From assembly GCF_001638985.1 (NCBI RefSeq), contig NW_017265153.1:617776-681775 (forward strand): a stretch of 64,000 nt of DNA, written 5' to 3'. This document shows positions 45,651 through 58,900 of this stretch, one piece after another. The notes under the pieces are model-generated. The model had not been told where the DNA came from. It saw only the letters and a program-made list of their open reading frames with translations, and ran no database searches. The DNA comes from Phycomyces blakesleeanus NRRL 1555(-). Its lineage: Eukaryota > Mucoromycota > Mucoromycetes > Mucorales > Phycomycetaceae. The stretch's first letter is position 1. Each line of letters starts with the position of its first letter. Both the position numbers and the translations under genes were made by a program.

Positions 45651-47775
45651 ATGTCTAACTCTCAGAGATTACCTAAAACAAATGATCAGTTGAAAATGCA
45701 GGACAAAAGGCACAATTCAATGAGTATGCTCGAAAACCTAGAAAGCTCTGCTACATCTATGAGATCAATTACAAATTCAGTAAATGTCATACCTTTTAAT
45801 TTCTTTCTTAAATCAATAAAAACTAATCAAGCATCACAAATATTACATATATATATATGCGTGTGTTTAATTTTACATGAAAATGGTAGCTATCAATCTC
45901 AACAAATCTCTTAAAATCGTCCTTAAAAGGCTTTGACAGAATACTAAAAAATACCGAATTCAAAAGAGTAAAGAAAGGAAAAAGAAAAAGAAAGAAACTA
46001 TTAGTTTTGTAAGTTGCTCACATAATTGAACTTATTTTCTCAGACACATGAGCTTATCACCGAGGCAGATATTCAAATGTCGCAAAGTTCCATTGCAAGT
46101 GACATGCTTCCACAACTGAAAGCACTCGTGGATCATATAGAAATACGCTTGGATAAGACCGTTACCAATAAAAAGAATTTACAGCGACAAGTAATGACTT
46201 AATATATAATTAGTGATGCTGTTATATATATATCAAGGTTGTTTAATTCAATTATGTCTATATCTATCTATCTACTAAAGGTTAACCTCCAAGATGACAA
46301 GATCAAGAGTATATCTGAGGAACGATCAAAATACAACAAATCACAGTTAACCCAAAATGGTGTGCAGAAAAGCAAAGTTGAAAAGAAGCGTAGAATGTTA
46401 GAGGTTACAAAAGAATCGAAACAACTACAAGCCAAGAAGGCTAAATTGATGACTTCGATGGAGCAAATGGATATTGACGCTTTGGAAAAGGTAAGTTTGA
46501 AAATTAGCTTAAGTAACTCTTATTATTTTGATGCATTAGCTTATGTGTGTGTGTGTATGACAGCAACGTGCGTTACAAAATATTGAACAAGACATAAAAG
46601 ACACAAAGAGGTTATCTGAGACCGTAAAGGTAGGGCTGTAGTAAGATTATATATATATTAATGGCACTCAAGAATGGGCCTTGTCTCTTTATATTTGTCT
46701 CTTCCAGAATGCTGATAATGCAACAAGCTTAAAGAATTTGGGCATGGAACAACAAAGATTACAAAATGAATTACAAAAGTTGAAAGAAAAGGCAAAGCAA
46801 AGCAAACTCAGGCTGATAAAAGAACGCCAGAAGAGTAATGAAGCTCAATCGCACGATATTGTGGCAAGTCAAACTAAAATGAATAATATGGAACGATATG
46901 ATGATGAAAAATGGATTGTTCAAGAAGGTCAGGATCCTTTATTTTATCTTAGTATATCATATTATATTTAACAAGTATTAAACTGCGTATGCCTTGGCTG
47001 TAGATCAGTGTCTGGAACACTACCAAAGAAGTCTTGAAAATATTTTAAATTTATTAAACAAGGTATCAGATCCATCTTTCAAAGGTAAATCCACGCTTTA
47101 TTATTTACAATATTTGATTTGTTTTGTTTTGTGTTGTGTGTAAATATCATGATTACTCTGATTACTCTTATTCAAATTCTTTACCTCTCTTTAAGCATCT
47201 GCTACAATTATAGACACATTCAAGCACCAAAAGACAGTGTATCTACAGTCAGTTGAAAAAGACCAGGATATGGTATGTATACACATATCGGGAGTCGGTT
47301 TTTCCTCCAATACACTATATTGATTTGATTTGATTTGATTTGATTTGATTATATTCAGATTAACTCGGTTATAATCCCAAATTGTGAGACTCATGAAAAG
47401 CACATGCTTGAGAAGTTTATTATAAAATGCAAGCTCCTGATGCCTGAAAGTGCAATGGCAGTTACCGTTGTGCGCGTATTGGAAACTATGCTTAAGAGAA
47501 AACATGAGCAAGACAGGGATCCAAGAATGCTGTCAGAAATTTTATTAGAGGTAAATAAAGTTCATTTTTATTTATATAGCATTTATTAATTAACGTCTCT
47601 TCTTTTCGGGTAAATTGATTAGCGTTTCCCTCCTCGAGATGAGCGGCGCCATTCATTTAAAAGAGTTGTGTCAATATTAAAGAATGCAGGTATTATTGAA
47701 CTATTACCAGACCAAAATAGTTCAAGTCAAATCGAAGATGCATTCTATCACTGCAGCTTATCGCGCCACTTGTGA
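45651..47775 (+). CDS. Coiled-coil protein with C-terminal winged-helix-like domain, 424 aa
   Basis: Nine exons: 45651-45779, 46044-46190, 46281-46490, 46564-46629, 46708-46927, 47004-47084, 47196-47272, 47359-47550 and 47623-47775. All are GT-AG and phases agree, giving 1,275 nt. Another in-frame ATG lies at 45603. The N-terminus is Ser/Gln-rich. Residues of about 60-260 are strongly heptad-like and Lys/Glu/Gln-rich, a long coiled coil. The last 90 residues (VVRVLETMLKRKHEQDRDP, RRHSFKRVVSILKNAGIIEL) look like a winged helix. A rod plus small globular end suits a structural or chromosome-associated protein, but I recognise no family and assign no function. No breaks are seen. Confidence 0.8.
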
Positions 47776-47955
47776 GACTATGATTTACTTGTCCATACAC
47801 ATAGACGCAAATCAACTTGGTTACAATTGAATGTTGTTGGAACACCATGAAACTAGAAAAGGATTCTTACTATAGTACCTTTTTAATAGATAAGTCCTAG
47901 AAAACTGTAAACCCTTGTAAAATAGCAAAATACACATGTATATACCACACACATA

Positions 47956-47989
<34 letters not shown>

Positions 47990-48338
47990 AACACCTTGAA
48001 AACGAAAAAGTTCTTTGACATATTAAATAACTTTGTAAAACGCATTGAGTTTATCAGTGGAAAGCTAATTTTTAAAGTGTAGGGTTCTTTCCACTTTACT
48101 TTCAGCTTAGATCTTACTCGATTTAAACTTTTGCTTAAGGGTTTTTTTATTTGTTTTTTTTATACTTGAATAGATAACTATATGTAATAATTGAGACTTT
48201 AATACTGGCTTAAGAATACTTTGCAGTTCGATACTATAATAATAAATGTTTAAGTGATACAATAATTTAATATTATACTTCATTCATTATGTACCCCCTC
48301 CCCCTTTTTTTCTTATCGCACAAAAAAAATACAAAAAT
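47776..48338. other. Spacer between the coiled-coil gene and Tnp2 copy D
   Basis: AT-rich with a (TA)n run at about 47,958-47,987. No gene. The left end of element D should lie here. Confidence 0.5.
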
Positions 48339-51250
48339 ATGTTCCCCTATGCTTTTTATAATCATGGGTGTAGATGCTCGAGATGCAGCCATGGTTCTTT
48401 AGTTTATGAAATGACAATAAGAAGAACTGCCCAGCGACATGCCAAGAATAATAGAGTTATCAGCATTACCAAAAGATGTAAGAGTAAATGAAGTGTCTGG
48501 AGAAAAAAAAAGCAATAGTATTAATATAAAACAAAGATTAAATAGGTTTACCATCCCGGTCATATATTGTCAACTCTGATGCAAGTGCATCAGACTAAAG
48601 AATATACTAAATGTAATTTTCTTTTTACTTTTTATTTTATTTTTGAATGCAATATGCACGTAAATTAAACTTTGTTACCGTAGCTGACAATACCCTCACT
48701 AGTGTACCTGTACCAACTTATAATCCAAAGATATTCTTACTTATTTCGGGAAAAAAGACCCTGTTTTTGGATTAAGAGGAAATTGTCAAGACGATTCCAC
48801 AAACATTGGAGCATAAGATGAAAGAGATGACATTGAGCGGAAGTAAGCTCAGGAAAAAGAAGTAAAAAACAAAACGTAGGTACTCTAAATCTGAAAGATA
48901 CCAATATTAAATTATAACAACTTATAGATACATCGACAATATTTCTTAAAAACCCCATGGGACCGGTTGATACCATACCATCTTGTGATGTTCAATTCTA
49001 GATATGTTGTGGATAAAGACGCTATTATCTTGATCCCTTTCTTCAATATTGTCTCTGAGCACTACGAAGAACATTTCAGACATCCTATCAGTATTCCTGC
49101 TCTTAAAAACATGGCAGGATTTAGTGATTTGGCAAGCGGTCAGATATGTGGCATGCGGAGACTGTCATAGTATATACAAGAATACGATCGAAGTAACTGT
49201 TTCTTGCGAGTTTAAGAAATTTGAAAACAACAACAAATTCGGAGATTCCTTGTACAATGTCACAAAAACAACAGACTGACACCAAAACGCGTATATGTAT
49301 ACAATTCCCTAAAGAAATCCTTGAAAAAAATTATGCGCCCAAATTTCGAAGCAATGATCAACCAGTGGAATCGTGTACCCAAGGTAGAAAATACAATGTT
49401 TGATGTATACGACGGCAAGATGTGGAAGGAGTTTGTGGATAGTGAAGGTGCGCAATTTGTTGCTAAGGAACGGCCATTGCCTTTGACCCTTAACATCGAC
49501 TGGTTCCAACCCTTCGATGGGGTAACTTATTCTTGTGAATCAATTTACCTGACGATCAACAACCTCCCAAGAGAAGAACGATACAAGGTTGAGAATGTGG
49601 CTCTCATGGGTTTGATGCCTGGACCGAAAGAAGCTAGCACAAACGAGATAAATAACTATCTGCGTCCTCTTGTTGACGAGCTTGTGGATTTGTACGAAGG
49701 TATCAGCATTGATACACATAGCTGTCCTGGCGCGCTGGTCCGTGCTTCTCTCCTGGTGGTCGTATGCGACATTCCGGCTGCAAGAAAAACGTGCGGATTT
49801 ACCTCCCACAATAGTACCAATGCCTGCCATAGGTGTAATCGCCACTTTTACCGTTTTGAAGGCACTAGTATTGTTGACTACTCTGGATTTAAGTTTTCAG
49901 AATGAGTAGGCCGAACAAAGGCAGAGAACCTGGAGCACGCCAACATGTGGAAAAATGCTAAGAGTGCAGCCGCACAAAAAATATTGGAGCTTGCGAATGG
50001 CGTTCGTTGGTCAGAGTTGCATCGACTTTCCTACTTTGAACCAGTACGATCAACTATAATTGATCCAATGCACAACCATTTCTTGGGAACTGCAAAAAGA
50101 ATGGTTGATAAACGGATCCTTAGTAAGATTCTCACTGACGCCGACCTTGTAGAGATGCAGAATGAAGCAAACAAGTTGACACTTCCAAGAGTATACACGA
50201 CAATAACAAGCAAAATTGGGAAAGGATTTCCGTTCATGAAGGCGGATGGATGGAAATCATGGTGTTTAGTTTATCCTCCTGCGGCGTTAAAGAAGCACTT
50301 GCCTGATGAATTATATGTCAATTGGATACATTTTGTTGATGCCTGCCAATTACTTACAAAGCCATCTATCACCAAGAACGAGATTGAAAATGCCCACCAA
50401 AGTCTCAAAAAGTTCTGTATCGGATGTGAAGATCTATATGATTCTGATGTTCTTTCACCAAATATGCATCTGCACTTGCATTTAAAAGAAACTATTGAGG
50501 ACTTTGGACCTGTATACGGATTCTGGCTTTTCAGCTTCGAACAATACAATGGCCTCATCAAAGGTTTTAACACCAACAGAAAAAATGGATTCAAAAAAAC
50601 ATATATGGATAAATTCATTGAGAATGCTTCCAAAAGTGACTTTCACAGAACCAACCTCCACACTATCGCCAACCTACATCACCTTACAATCTTCAACAAA
50701 CTTTCTGACAGTATAACTGGTATCAAAAATACATCAGTCCTCAGTCCGCTCTCGATATTTCGCTTAACTTCTTTCGTCGAATCTGGTTTCAATCCAAACA
50801 AGCAAACACTTGGAAATGAATCACTCCCACAAAGCGCATATCCACTCAATCTCAAAGAGCCACTCACTATGAAAATTGGTGAATATGAGTGCCTCTTGAA
50901 GTATTACAGGATTTAGTACAAAGGTGCCCCACTTTGTAGCGCCAAAAGAGTCATCAAAAATCCAAACTTTGTAAATGACAGAATCCGGAAGATTCAATCT
51001 ATAAATCTTTTCGGACAGAAATATGCTGGAAGTGAAGGTTCGGTGACAAGAGGCACACATATAATGGCAAGATTTGCTACAAAAGATGGGAATCCTAGGG
51101 GAACATACGCTGGCCGTATTAATTACCTTTTTTTTCCACGATTTATCTTCACATCCCACAGCCACCGATTTTCTCAGCCACTTGAACCCACAAGATGTAT
51201 TTGCTTTTGTTGAATGGTATAAACCCCTTTATCATCGACCCAGAATTTAA
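48339..51250 (+). pseudogene. Tnp2-like transposase, copy D
   Basis: Exon 48339-48477 encodes a Cys-rich N-terminus (GCRCSRCSHGS, then RTAQRHAKN), analogous to the first exon of copy B. The main frame (from about 48,966) resembles copy A: LTLNIDWFQPFDGVTYSC, PAARKTCGFTSHNS, TIIDPMHNHFLGTAKR, LHLHLKETIEDFGPVYGFW. It is broken by a frameshift near 49,140, further breaks near 49,260-49,320, TGA at 49903-49905 (TGG in copy A), and TAG at 50914-50916. The C-terminus decays after about 51,130. No accessory gene is visible downstream. The two long segments, 49,321-49,905 and 49,945-50,916, are well preserved, so inactivation is moderate in age. Confidence 0.75.
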
Positions 51251-52036
51251 TAAAGTATTGCGTTGTGCGATGCAACTTTTATAAAGTACAGCTCTATGAC
51301 TTTTTTTGTTATAGATTGTGAGAATTAGCTTTTAATACATTGCTTTCAGCACCATTTTCTTAATCTTGTCATTTGGTTATTTAAATAATTCCATAAACTT
51401 AGTAAAAGTGGCTATTTACTTTCAAAGTATCTTAAAGTAATTACTCCTCCCATGTCCATTAATACACCAGTTGGGTCCGTCTGTGAAATTCAGAAACCTT
51501 GTGTATCAATAATAAGGCTTTTAGCTTAGCCAATATAGTATATATATATATAATTACTAATTATCAGTTTTTTCTCACTGTTTCTTCATTAGTAACTCTG
51601 TCAATTTGTTGCTCTTTCAAGCAAAAAAAATGTGACTACTACTTCGATAAAGTAGTAAAATATCTGATTGTGTATGTGAGCACATGGCTCTGTATGTATG
51701 TACGTTAAGCCTAATAGCCAAGTTGTATGCTGCAGGTTTTTGTATTCAAATATTTGTATGTTCCAATACAAAAAAAAAACACAAAATACCATAAGTCGTA
51801 CCATCATATAGATAGATTTGAATTACTTTTATCTATCAAAAAAAATAGTACACATCTACTCTAATATCTATAAAGGTTATCTCTATTCAGATTTCAAGCC
51901 TTTAAACCTTATGTTAAGCCCCTAGAAATAAAATATAGCCTTTTCTGTTGTTTTTTGAAGTTTAATGCTTTTTTTCTTATAAGATTATCAAAGAGATTCT
52001 TGTTACATATCTTCTGTAACCACTTGCTTTTGTGAA
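51251..52036. other. Spacer upstream of the membrane-protein gene
   Basis: AT-rich, without coding signal. It includes the probable right end of element D and the promoter of the next gene. Confidence 0.5.
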
Positions 52037-53449
52037 ATGATTATACAAAGATTATATTTCATTCCATGTATTCTGTTGCTAGCCTTTATACCTAAAAGTT
52101 ATGCCTCACCGATCCAACAAGACGAAAACACGTTCACTAGCAAGCTTCCAGTGGTTTCGATTCTGCGAACTGTCCTACTCGGATACATGACACACATTTT
52201 AACCATTCGTCCTAGAACAGGTGTCACTGATTTTCCTACTGTTTTGCGACGTATTTCTGCCCTTATATACCCTTCTAGTGGAATCGGTACAGCTGTAGAG
52301 TCTATTTACAAGGCATTGCGGGCGGATAAAATACTTGGAATAGCCCAATTCGAGCCTTTTTTAAAGCAATACAAAGAAGAAGAAGAAGAATCTAAAGATA
52401 AAAAGACAAAAGATAAAGGCAGTGATTCTCTTGATTCTCTTGATTCGACGAATACAACAGCATTGTCGTCGTCACTTGTGACTAGTGAATCCATGCCAGA
52501 ACACAAGAAAGATATAGAATATGACGCCAAGACACTTGGACCATCCGATATTTATTCAAATGCTTCACAGTTAAGAGATCGACTAATCAAAGATGCAAAG
52601 GCAGCAGGTATTGAGATTAAAGACCACGACAACGCACCATATCTAGCCGCATTTTTGCATGTACTTGGTCCCGACAAAGCAAAAAAGACTAAAAGTTGTA
52701 TCCTAAATCGGTCAGTAACTGTTGGGTTCAACAAAGCCAAAACAACTGTACGCATGGTATCCAGCTGTGTGGCTGAAGAGATATCCGTGGCTGGCCCAGG
52801 TGCTGTTTGTGAGAATCAAGCAGAGATATTGCCAAAGGTCTTCCGATACATGACAGACAGTATGATAGCTCAACTGGAGCCAGCCCATAATATGGACGAC
52901 ACTTCTTTCATTGCAATATTTGTTACTGTGGGACAGTTATTTTTTACGACAATAGAGTGTATGGATATAGATGGAGACAGATGGGCCAAGGTTATCATTA
53001 TTATATTTACTACAATGTCTATTCTTCAGACATTTTCGCTTCTTGTGCTACACAAACAAACGATGACCTTTAGTATCAAGGACGAGGATGATGAAAAAAT
53101 ATTACTCAAGTACGACAGCCTTGTATTGACCGAAAAGGAGCTAAAAGACTTTGGTGATAAGAATGAAGATCTGGAAGATAATGAAGAAGTGGTCATATAT
53201 TCTACACTTACAGGAACAATAGCCTTCTTGTTAATTGGCGTGTGGGCAGACTATACTATTCACAGCACAACAGAATGGCTTGTAATATCCTGGATTATTA
53301 GCCCTATGCTTTTTATTTTTGGTATTATTATTGGCGTTGTACTCGATTTTACCAATAAGGTGGTGGCTACTATATTGTTTACTTGTATTATTATTGGATC
53401 CATTGGCTGCCTCACAGCTGCTACAATTATTGGATATTTGCCAAAATAA
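52037..53449 (+). CDS. Secretory-pathway multi-pass membrane protein of unknown family, 470 aa
   Basis: Single exon from ATG 52037 to TAA. Residues 1-23 form a typical signal peptide (basic MIIQR, then a hydrophobic core and SYA). The lumenal or extracellular part has a Glu/Lys/Asp and Ser-rich linker (about 112-160) and several cysteines (SCILNRS, SSCVAEE, GAVCEN). Membrane segments are likely at about 293-312, 318-343, 390-410, 416-440 and 446-468. Acidic stretches lie between the second and third. It is flanked by a transposon relic and YPP1, with no sign of an operon or transfer. I do not recognise the family. The long intact frame in an AT-rich region supports a real gene. Confidence 0.8.
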   Translation: MIIQRLYFIPCILLLAFIPKSYASPIQQDENTFTSKLPVVSILRTVLLGYMTHILTIRPRTGVTDFPTVLRRISALIYPSSGIGTAVESIYKALRADKILGIAQFEPFLKQYKEEEEESKDKKTKDKGSDSLDSLDSTNTTALSSSLVTSESMPEHKKDIEYDAKTLGPSDIYSNASQLRDRLIKDAKAAGIEIKDHDNAPYLAAFLHVLGPDKAKKTKSCILNRSVTVGFNKAKTTVRMVSSCVAEEISVAGPGAVCENQAEILPKVFRYMTDSMIAQLEPAHNMDDTSFIAIFVTVGQLFFTTIECMDIDGDRWAKVIIIIFTTMSILQTFSLLVLHKQTMTFSIKDEDDEKILLKYDSLVLTEKELKDFGDKNEDLEDNEEVVIYSTLTGTIAFLLIGVWADYTIHSTTEWLVISWIISPMLFIFGIIIGVVLDFTNKVVATILFTCIIIGSIGCLTAATIIGYLPK

Positions 53450-54886
53450 AATAAAGTACATATATTGCTCAAAGATAAAGGCACGCTTATAAGTTATACT
53501 AGATAATACTTTATTTATTTTTCAATATCACAGTTCTCGCCCATCATATTTTCTTCTTCTTCCTATAGTGATATAGACACTATGTAATACAATGCATTTT
53601 CAAAAATTAAAAAAAAAATTCCAAAAAAAAATTAGTTGACTGCTTTTTTTTTAGAAAACAGTCCAAGGTTCCCAGCAGGGCTAAAAAATAAAATAAAAAA
53701 AATTAAGTGACTACTGTTTATTACCTAAAGATGCACTCCGCTAAAAGGTGTATAAAAGAAAGAATTTTTTGCTACTCTTGCAAAAAATTGTTTATTCTTC
53801 ACTTTGTACCTTTACTGATGGTTCGTTGAAATCTTCTTGATTCACTTGTTCTTTACAAGTGTAAGGAAGTCTTCCTCGTTCTTTATCCCTCTCTCCCTTT
53901 TTCTCTTTACACGCGAATGAATGTCTTGCTGGTTATATTCCGAAAAAAACCAATATGTTTTTTCCCCTTCAGGGTTCTACATATCTTTGTGCTTAGCTGT
54001 GATCAACGCAGACAAAAGTTCTTTAAAGGTAATTATCGATTTTTTTATACAATTATTTGATCGCACTACATAAGTATGCGTGTGAGAATACAAGTGATGA
54101 TAAAGCTTTAGCATGGCATAGTTCAACTGACAGGGGACTTACTACCCTCTGAGTGTTGACTTCAAAATTCTTTCGCTCCTATCTGATACTTTCTCTTGAA
54201 AATATTGCGATCATTTAAATATTCAATATATCATATTGTCTTGATGTATTTATTTATATACAACGAAACTTATCACAATTTTCTTTTGTATAGATCTTTT
54301 ACTTTTTAAAAAAGTGAAATTTCACTAGTAGGTGAGATAGTTAGAATGTCGTTAATCGTTAACAGCGATAAAGCAACACATGTTTAGCCTACTAGTTTTA
54401 TACCCATGTCAATATTTGTTTTTATAATAAAAATGGTTTTCAAAAAATCAAAACAATATAATTTTTGCTTTAAGCTCTCTTTTTTTTTCATAAGTGTTTT
54501 GAGACTTGTATTCATAAAGGAAATGACTTTAACAATGTAGCTTAAGTTTTTTTTCCTCTCTTTGTATATCAACTCAATGAAAGATTATTGACACTTCGCT
54601 CCATAAACGGCGATCGTGTAATTATTTGTACTGCAAGCCACTCATTAGTCATTGGTTGTTAAAAGCACAAGTACACTATAAGTTGCGCAAATTTTACTAA
54701 AATTTTTACTTGAAGGAAACAAAGTTTACATGTGTAGGGGTACCATGTTGGATCATTTGAAATAATATGATTACAAAAATAAATAAATAAATTAAATTTG
54801 GTGTTAATAATATATTAGAGAGAAATAGAATACAATACACAAATGAAAAGCTCTATAATAAAAAGAAACACAACAAATGAATCGAG
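53450..54886. other. Intergenic stretch
   Basis: No coding or RNA feature is supported. AT-rich with short A and T runs. It contains the 3' sides of the membrane-protein gene and of YPP1, which converge here. Confidence 0.55.
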
Positions 54887-57800
54887 TTAAACAAAGCACG
54901 GAAGCTGTGAAAATGGACATAATGGTGTGGTCTCATTAAGCTCAAGAGCATAAAAAAGGCAACATTTTGCTTGCTCAATTTTCTCTTGTTTCTGATATAT
55001 TGTGCCTAGCATATACCTAGTAAATAAAAAAAAATTATATACAATCATTGTTAAAGGAGTTTATTAACTAAATCGAATAATAAAGATAGTCTTAGAGCGA
55101 CTCATTTGCTTACCATGCTTCGGCAGAGTCCCAACCGGTTCCAGATGTAGTTTTAAGCAAGAGAAATTCTGCAAGTTCAGGCTCTTGTTTGTCAAGGTAT
55201 ACATTGGCCAATGCAACCTGTGTTTCGACATGTTCTGGATCAAGATTGAGCGCCTTTTTAAAAGAATCGATTCCAATATCATCCCATCCTCTCAGAGGAT
55301 TGTGTCTGTCTATCTTGATACAGAGGACACCTAATTGATACCAGATCATTGGGCTCGAGATATTCATATCTTCTACTTCAGAAATAACTCGCATCGCATC
55401 ATCAATAAATCCCGCGCGCATGTAAGTACTTGCGACCATCAGCCATAGTTTCATCAAAAGCATGTTCCATCGTTCTCGTCGATGAGAAACAAATGTTGTC
55501 GAACCATCTGATGCTGACCTGGAGCGAGTATCAAGCGCTACGGTGTTGCTAACCTGGCGGTAAGCACTGTGCATATTACTAACGCTGTTTTTGCTTCCGA
55601 ATAAATAAGAAGATGTAACAACAGAGGCAAATGAAACAGTGGTCAGATCACGAACAGTCGTGCCAGACCGCCTGGATTCCTTATGGTTTGCTAGTTTGAT
55701 AAAAGCCCAAAAAATTAATATATAGATAAAAATTTAAGCCATATTTATTTAAAGAATTAACTTACCTGCAGATTCTCTTTTTGCTTCTTTTGCCACCGAA
55801 ACAGAGGAGTTTGCTGGTAATAGTGTTATTTGACTATTGCTGATGCGTTTCATGATATTGATGTCCATAAAGCTACGCTGCTTTGGTTTAAGCTTGGGGT
55901 TTGGTAATCCATCAGATGAGCCTCGACCGACAGATAGTTCAGAGAGCTGGTCTACGGTTTCGTTAATTTCTTGTGTCATTTTGGTCGTAAATGCTTTCAG
56001 GGTCTCTGTCTCACTTAGTAGAGGAGACATAGGGACCGGAATGTCAGTCGGAAGTGGTGGCTCGGACATATCCCTTGGGTAGTCTAATGATGCCTTTCGA
56101 CTCTGTGTTCGCTTGCGTGTTACAGATTGGGTTCGTGCGCTAGTAGATCTAGGGATAGGCGTGATCAGTCCAAGTTGATCCTCAGTCCCGATTCTTGATT
56201 GGCGGAGAGATGTGGGTGATGTTGGTGATTTAGGCAACGTGGGAGATGTGGGGCGGCTCGATGTTTTAGAGATCGCTGTAATTAGACCAAGTTGCTCGTC
56301 TGTGCCGAGTCTTGGATGCCTAGGAGAGGTTGGCGAGGAAGGACAGCTTGTGGTCTTTGGAGAGTCAGTTTTTACCTTCTTGAGACTATTTTTCTTGGAT
56401 GGGATGGGCAGAGTTGGTGTAGGAACAGCATTGTTACTTAAATCTAAACTTTGTGACAGCTTTGAATAAATGGTGAATAGCTCTGGATAGAGCTTAAGTA
56501 CAGATCTTGGTCCTTCCAGGGTCTCCAAAAATAATATCTGTGACATGCGTGTGGTGAGATAGGATTCAGCAGTTTCGAAGTAATAACGACTGCATTTGTC
56601 TTCCCCAGACCACGACAATACTATATTCTTGATGTCAAGGGTAGGAATATCAATATCACATTCTCTTAGACCAGCTTCAATAGTTTCGAGGGATTCAAAG
56701 ACAGATTTATTTTGCTTGCAAGAGCATAGCAGAGCCAGTAGATGCCACGAAGGAAGATGCTCAGGATTCAATTCGATGGACTTGGATATTGAGATAGATG
56801 CCCCCTTGATGTCTCTAGTTTGTGCTTGTGCCAACGACAGCTCATAGTATGCCCGCCAAGAAGATGGGGCTGCTTTCACAGAAGCTTTAAGTAACGCAAT
56901 AGATTCAGTAAAGTTTGCAGAACGCGTGTTTTCATCACAGCCTAAAACAAACACAGTGTTTTTTTTTTGGTGATGAGTAATTATTGTATAAATTAATATG
57001 ATATTTATATTTTGTGTGTGTGTTCCGTAATACTATGCAAAATAGACAAACACAAACTTACTTTGGATAGCCAAAAGGCACAGAGATACACCGCGAACTA
57101 GGTAACATTGGGCTAGTATATTATTGTCGTTACTCCTGACAAGTGAAACCCTTTGGTACAATGTGAGGGCAAGCTCAGAGACGGTTGCTGCCAAAATTCC
57201 ACTCTTATACTCTCTTCCATAAAGCTGTGCGCCAGCTAATAAAACTGAAAGGACATTCATTTCGTTTTCTTTACTAGCATGGGAGTCTGAATTCCATCCT
57301 ACATCGCCTTCTACGGCAGAAAGAGCGTCCAGTCTGGTTTGGATTAGAGCAGCTTTGTCGGCAGGACTGATTTTAATGGCTGTTGTCTGGTCAGACTCTG
57401 ATGAATCATAATCTGTCTTGTCGATATCAGGGAGGCCAATTAATTCAGCATAAGATCGTAACGAATAAAGCGCTTCTTCGAATTCGCCTAGTCTTATGAG
57501 AACAAAAAACTTGTGTCGCATTACCCCAGGATTGTTAAATGTCATCTCTTTAACATCACAGAGAAACTTTTTTTAGTCAAGTTAACATCACCATAGTTGT
57601 TAGGTTAGTACAATAGATTCAAACAGTACATTTGCTTTCATATCATTGGTGAGAACATCCTTTACCTGGTTAACCCGCTGAACGTCACTGTTACTTCCCC
57701 ACCCAATAATCCGATGACCTTCCATGATGATATCAACAAGTTCTGATACTCTGTAACTGAGCATTCTTGGATTAAGATACAGCTGAAGAGATGTCAAAAG

Positions 57801-58863
57801 GTTTCTGAAAAGTTTTGTAAGTCTACAAAACTCTTGGAAAGCCAATTGATTATTCTTCTCTTTTGAGTGCTCGCTCTCAATAGACGAGTCTATTGAAGCA
57901 CTAAAATAATAAGCATAATTATAAAGTATGAGAATTACATGTGAGATAAAGCTTGCTGTAATTTTCTGCAGACTAATATTACATACGTATCATTGGCTAC
58001 AGAATTCTCGGTAGGTGCGGGAATATAATTGTCCTCTTGGCATATCTGGGTAAGGTATCGTGCCGTGTGCCTGAAAATAATCCACCGTTTGTGAATACGC
58101 CAATGAACAGGCCAATGAGTAGAAACCATTTGGACATAGCCACGCATGGCTGATAGAATCTCTTCAATAGGGGCACTAGAAATCAAAACCAAATAAAAAG
58201 ACATTATTCAACATCCACAATCAGATCACAGCCCACTCATTTAGTTTGTGACTATTTTCACTACTTACTCTACACGAAGCCTCAAAAGAATGGTACGATA
58301 GAGACATTCTTCTACCCAAAATGATAGAGACTCGTTTTTCTCTGTCAGGTGTTTGCTGGCTACGTCCCAGGCACTGTTGTAGCACGCCAAAGCGGCCTCA
58401 ACATCACCTTCCATTTCAAAGCAGAAACCTTTTGTGTGTGTTTTTCCCGTTGCACAATATAAATGTAGCTTTCATGAGTACAACCTTCACCAGAATTTAA
58501 CTTTAATCAAATTAAATGTTCGATTTTTCCCTTACCTTTGATTACTCTTGCTTGTACCAAAAGGACTAATCCATAACCAGCATTGACATCATCTAATGGA
58601 AGGGCAAGTTTCTTTAATGCCTCTAGTGCCTTTGTGTACCTTCCAGATTCACAGTATATTCTGGCGACAATGATTTTTGAGAACTAAGAAATAAATATAG
58701 AAAATAAAAAGGTATTTAGACAAGACTTTCTTTAGGTCCGTGAGTTTCTTTCTTTGGGTTCTTGCAACGTAACACTATGTCCAAAAACTGAGTAATTTCT
58801 CACTCAATGGATCGCAAGAAGAATTATAATCCTAAAAATTACCCTAGTAGTAGTAATAACAAT

Positions 58864-58900
<37 letters not shown>

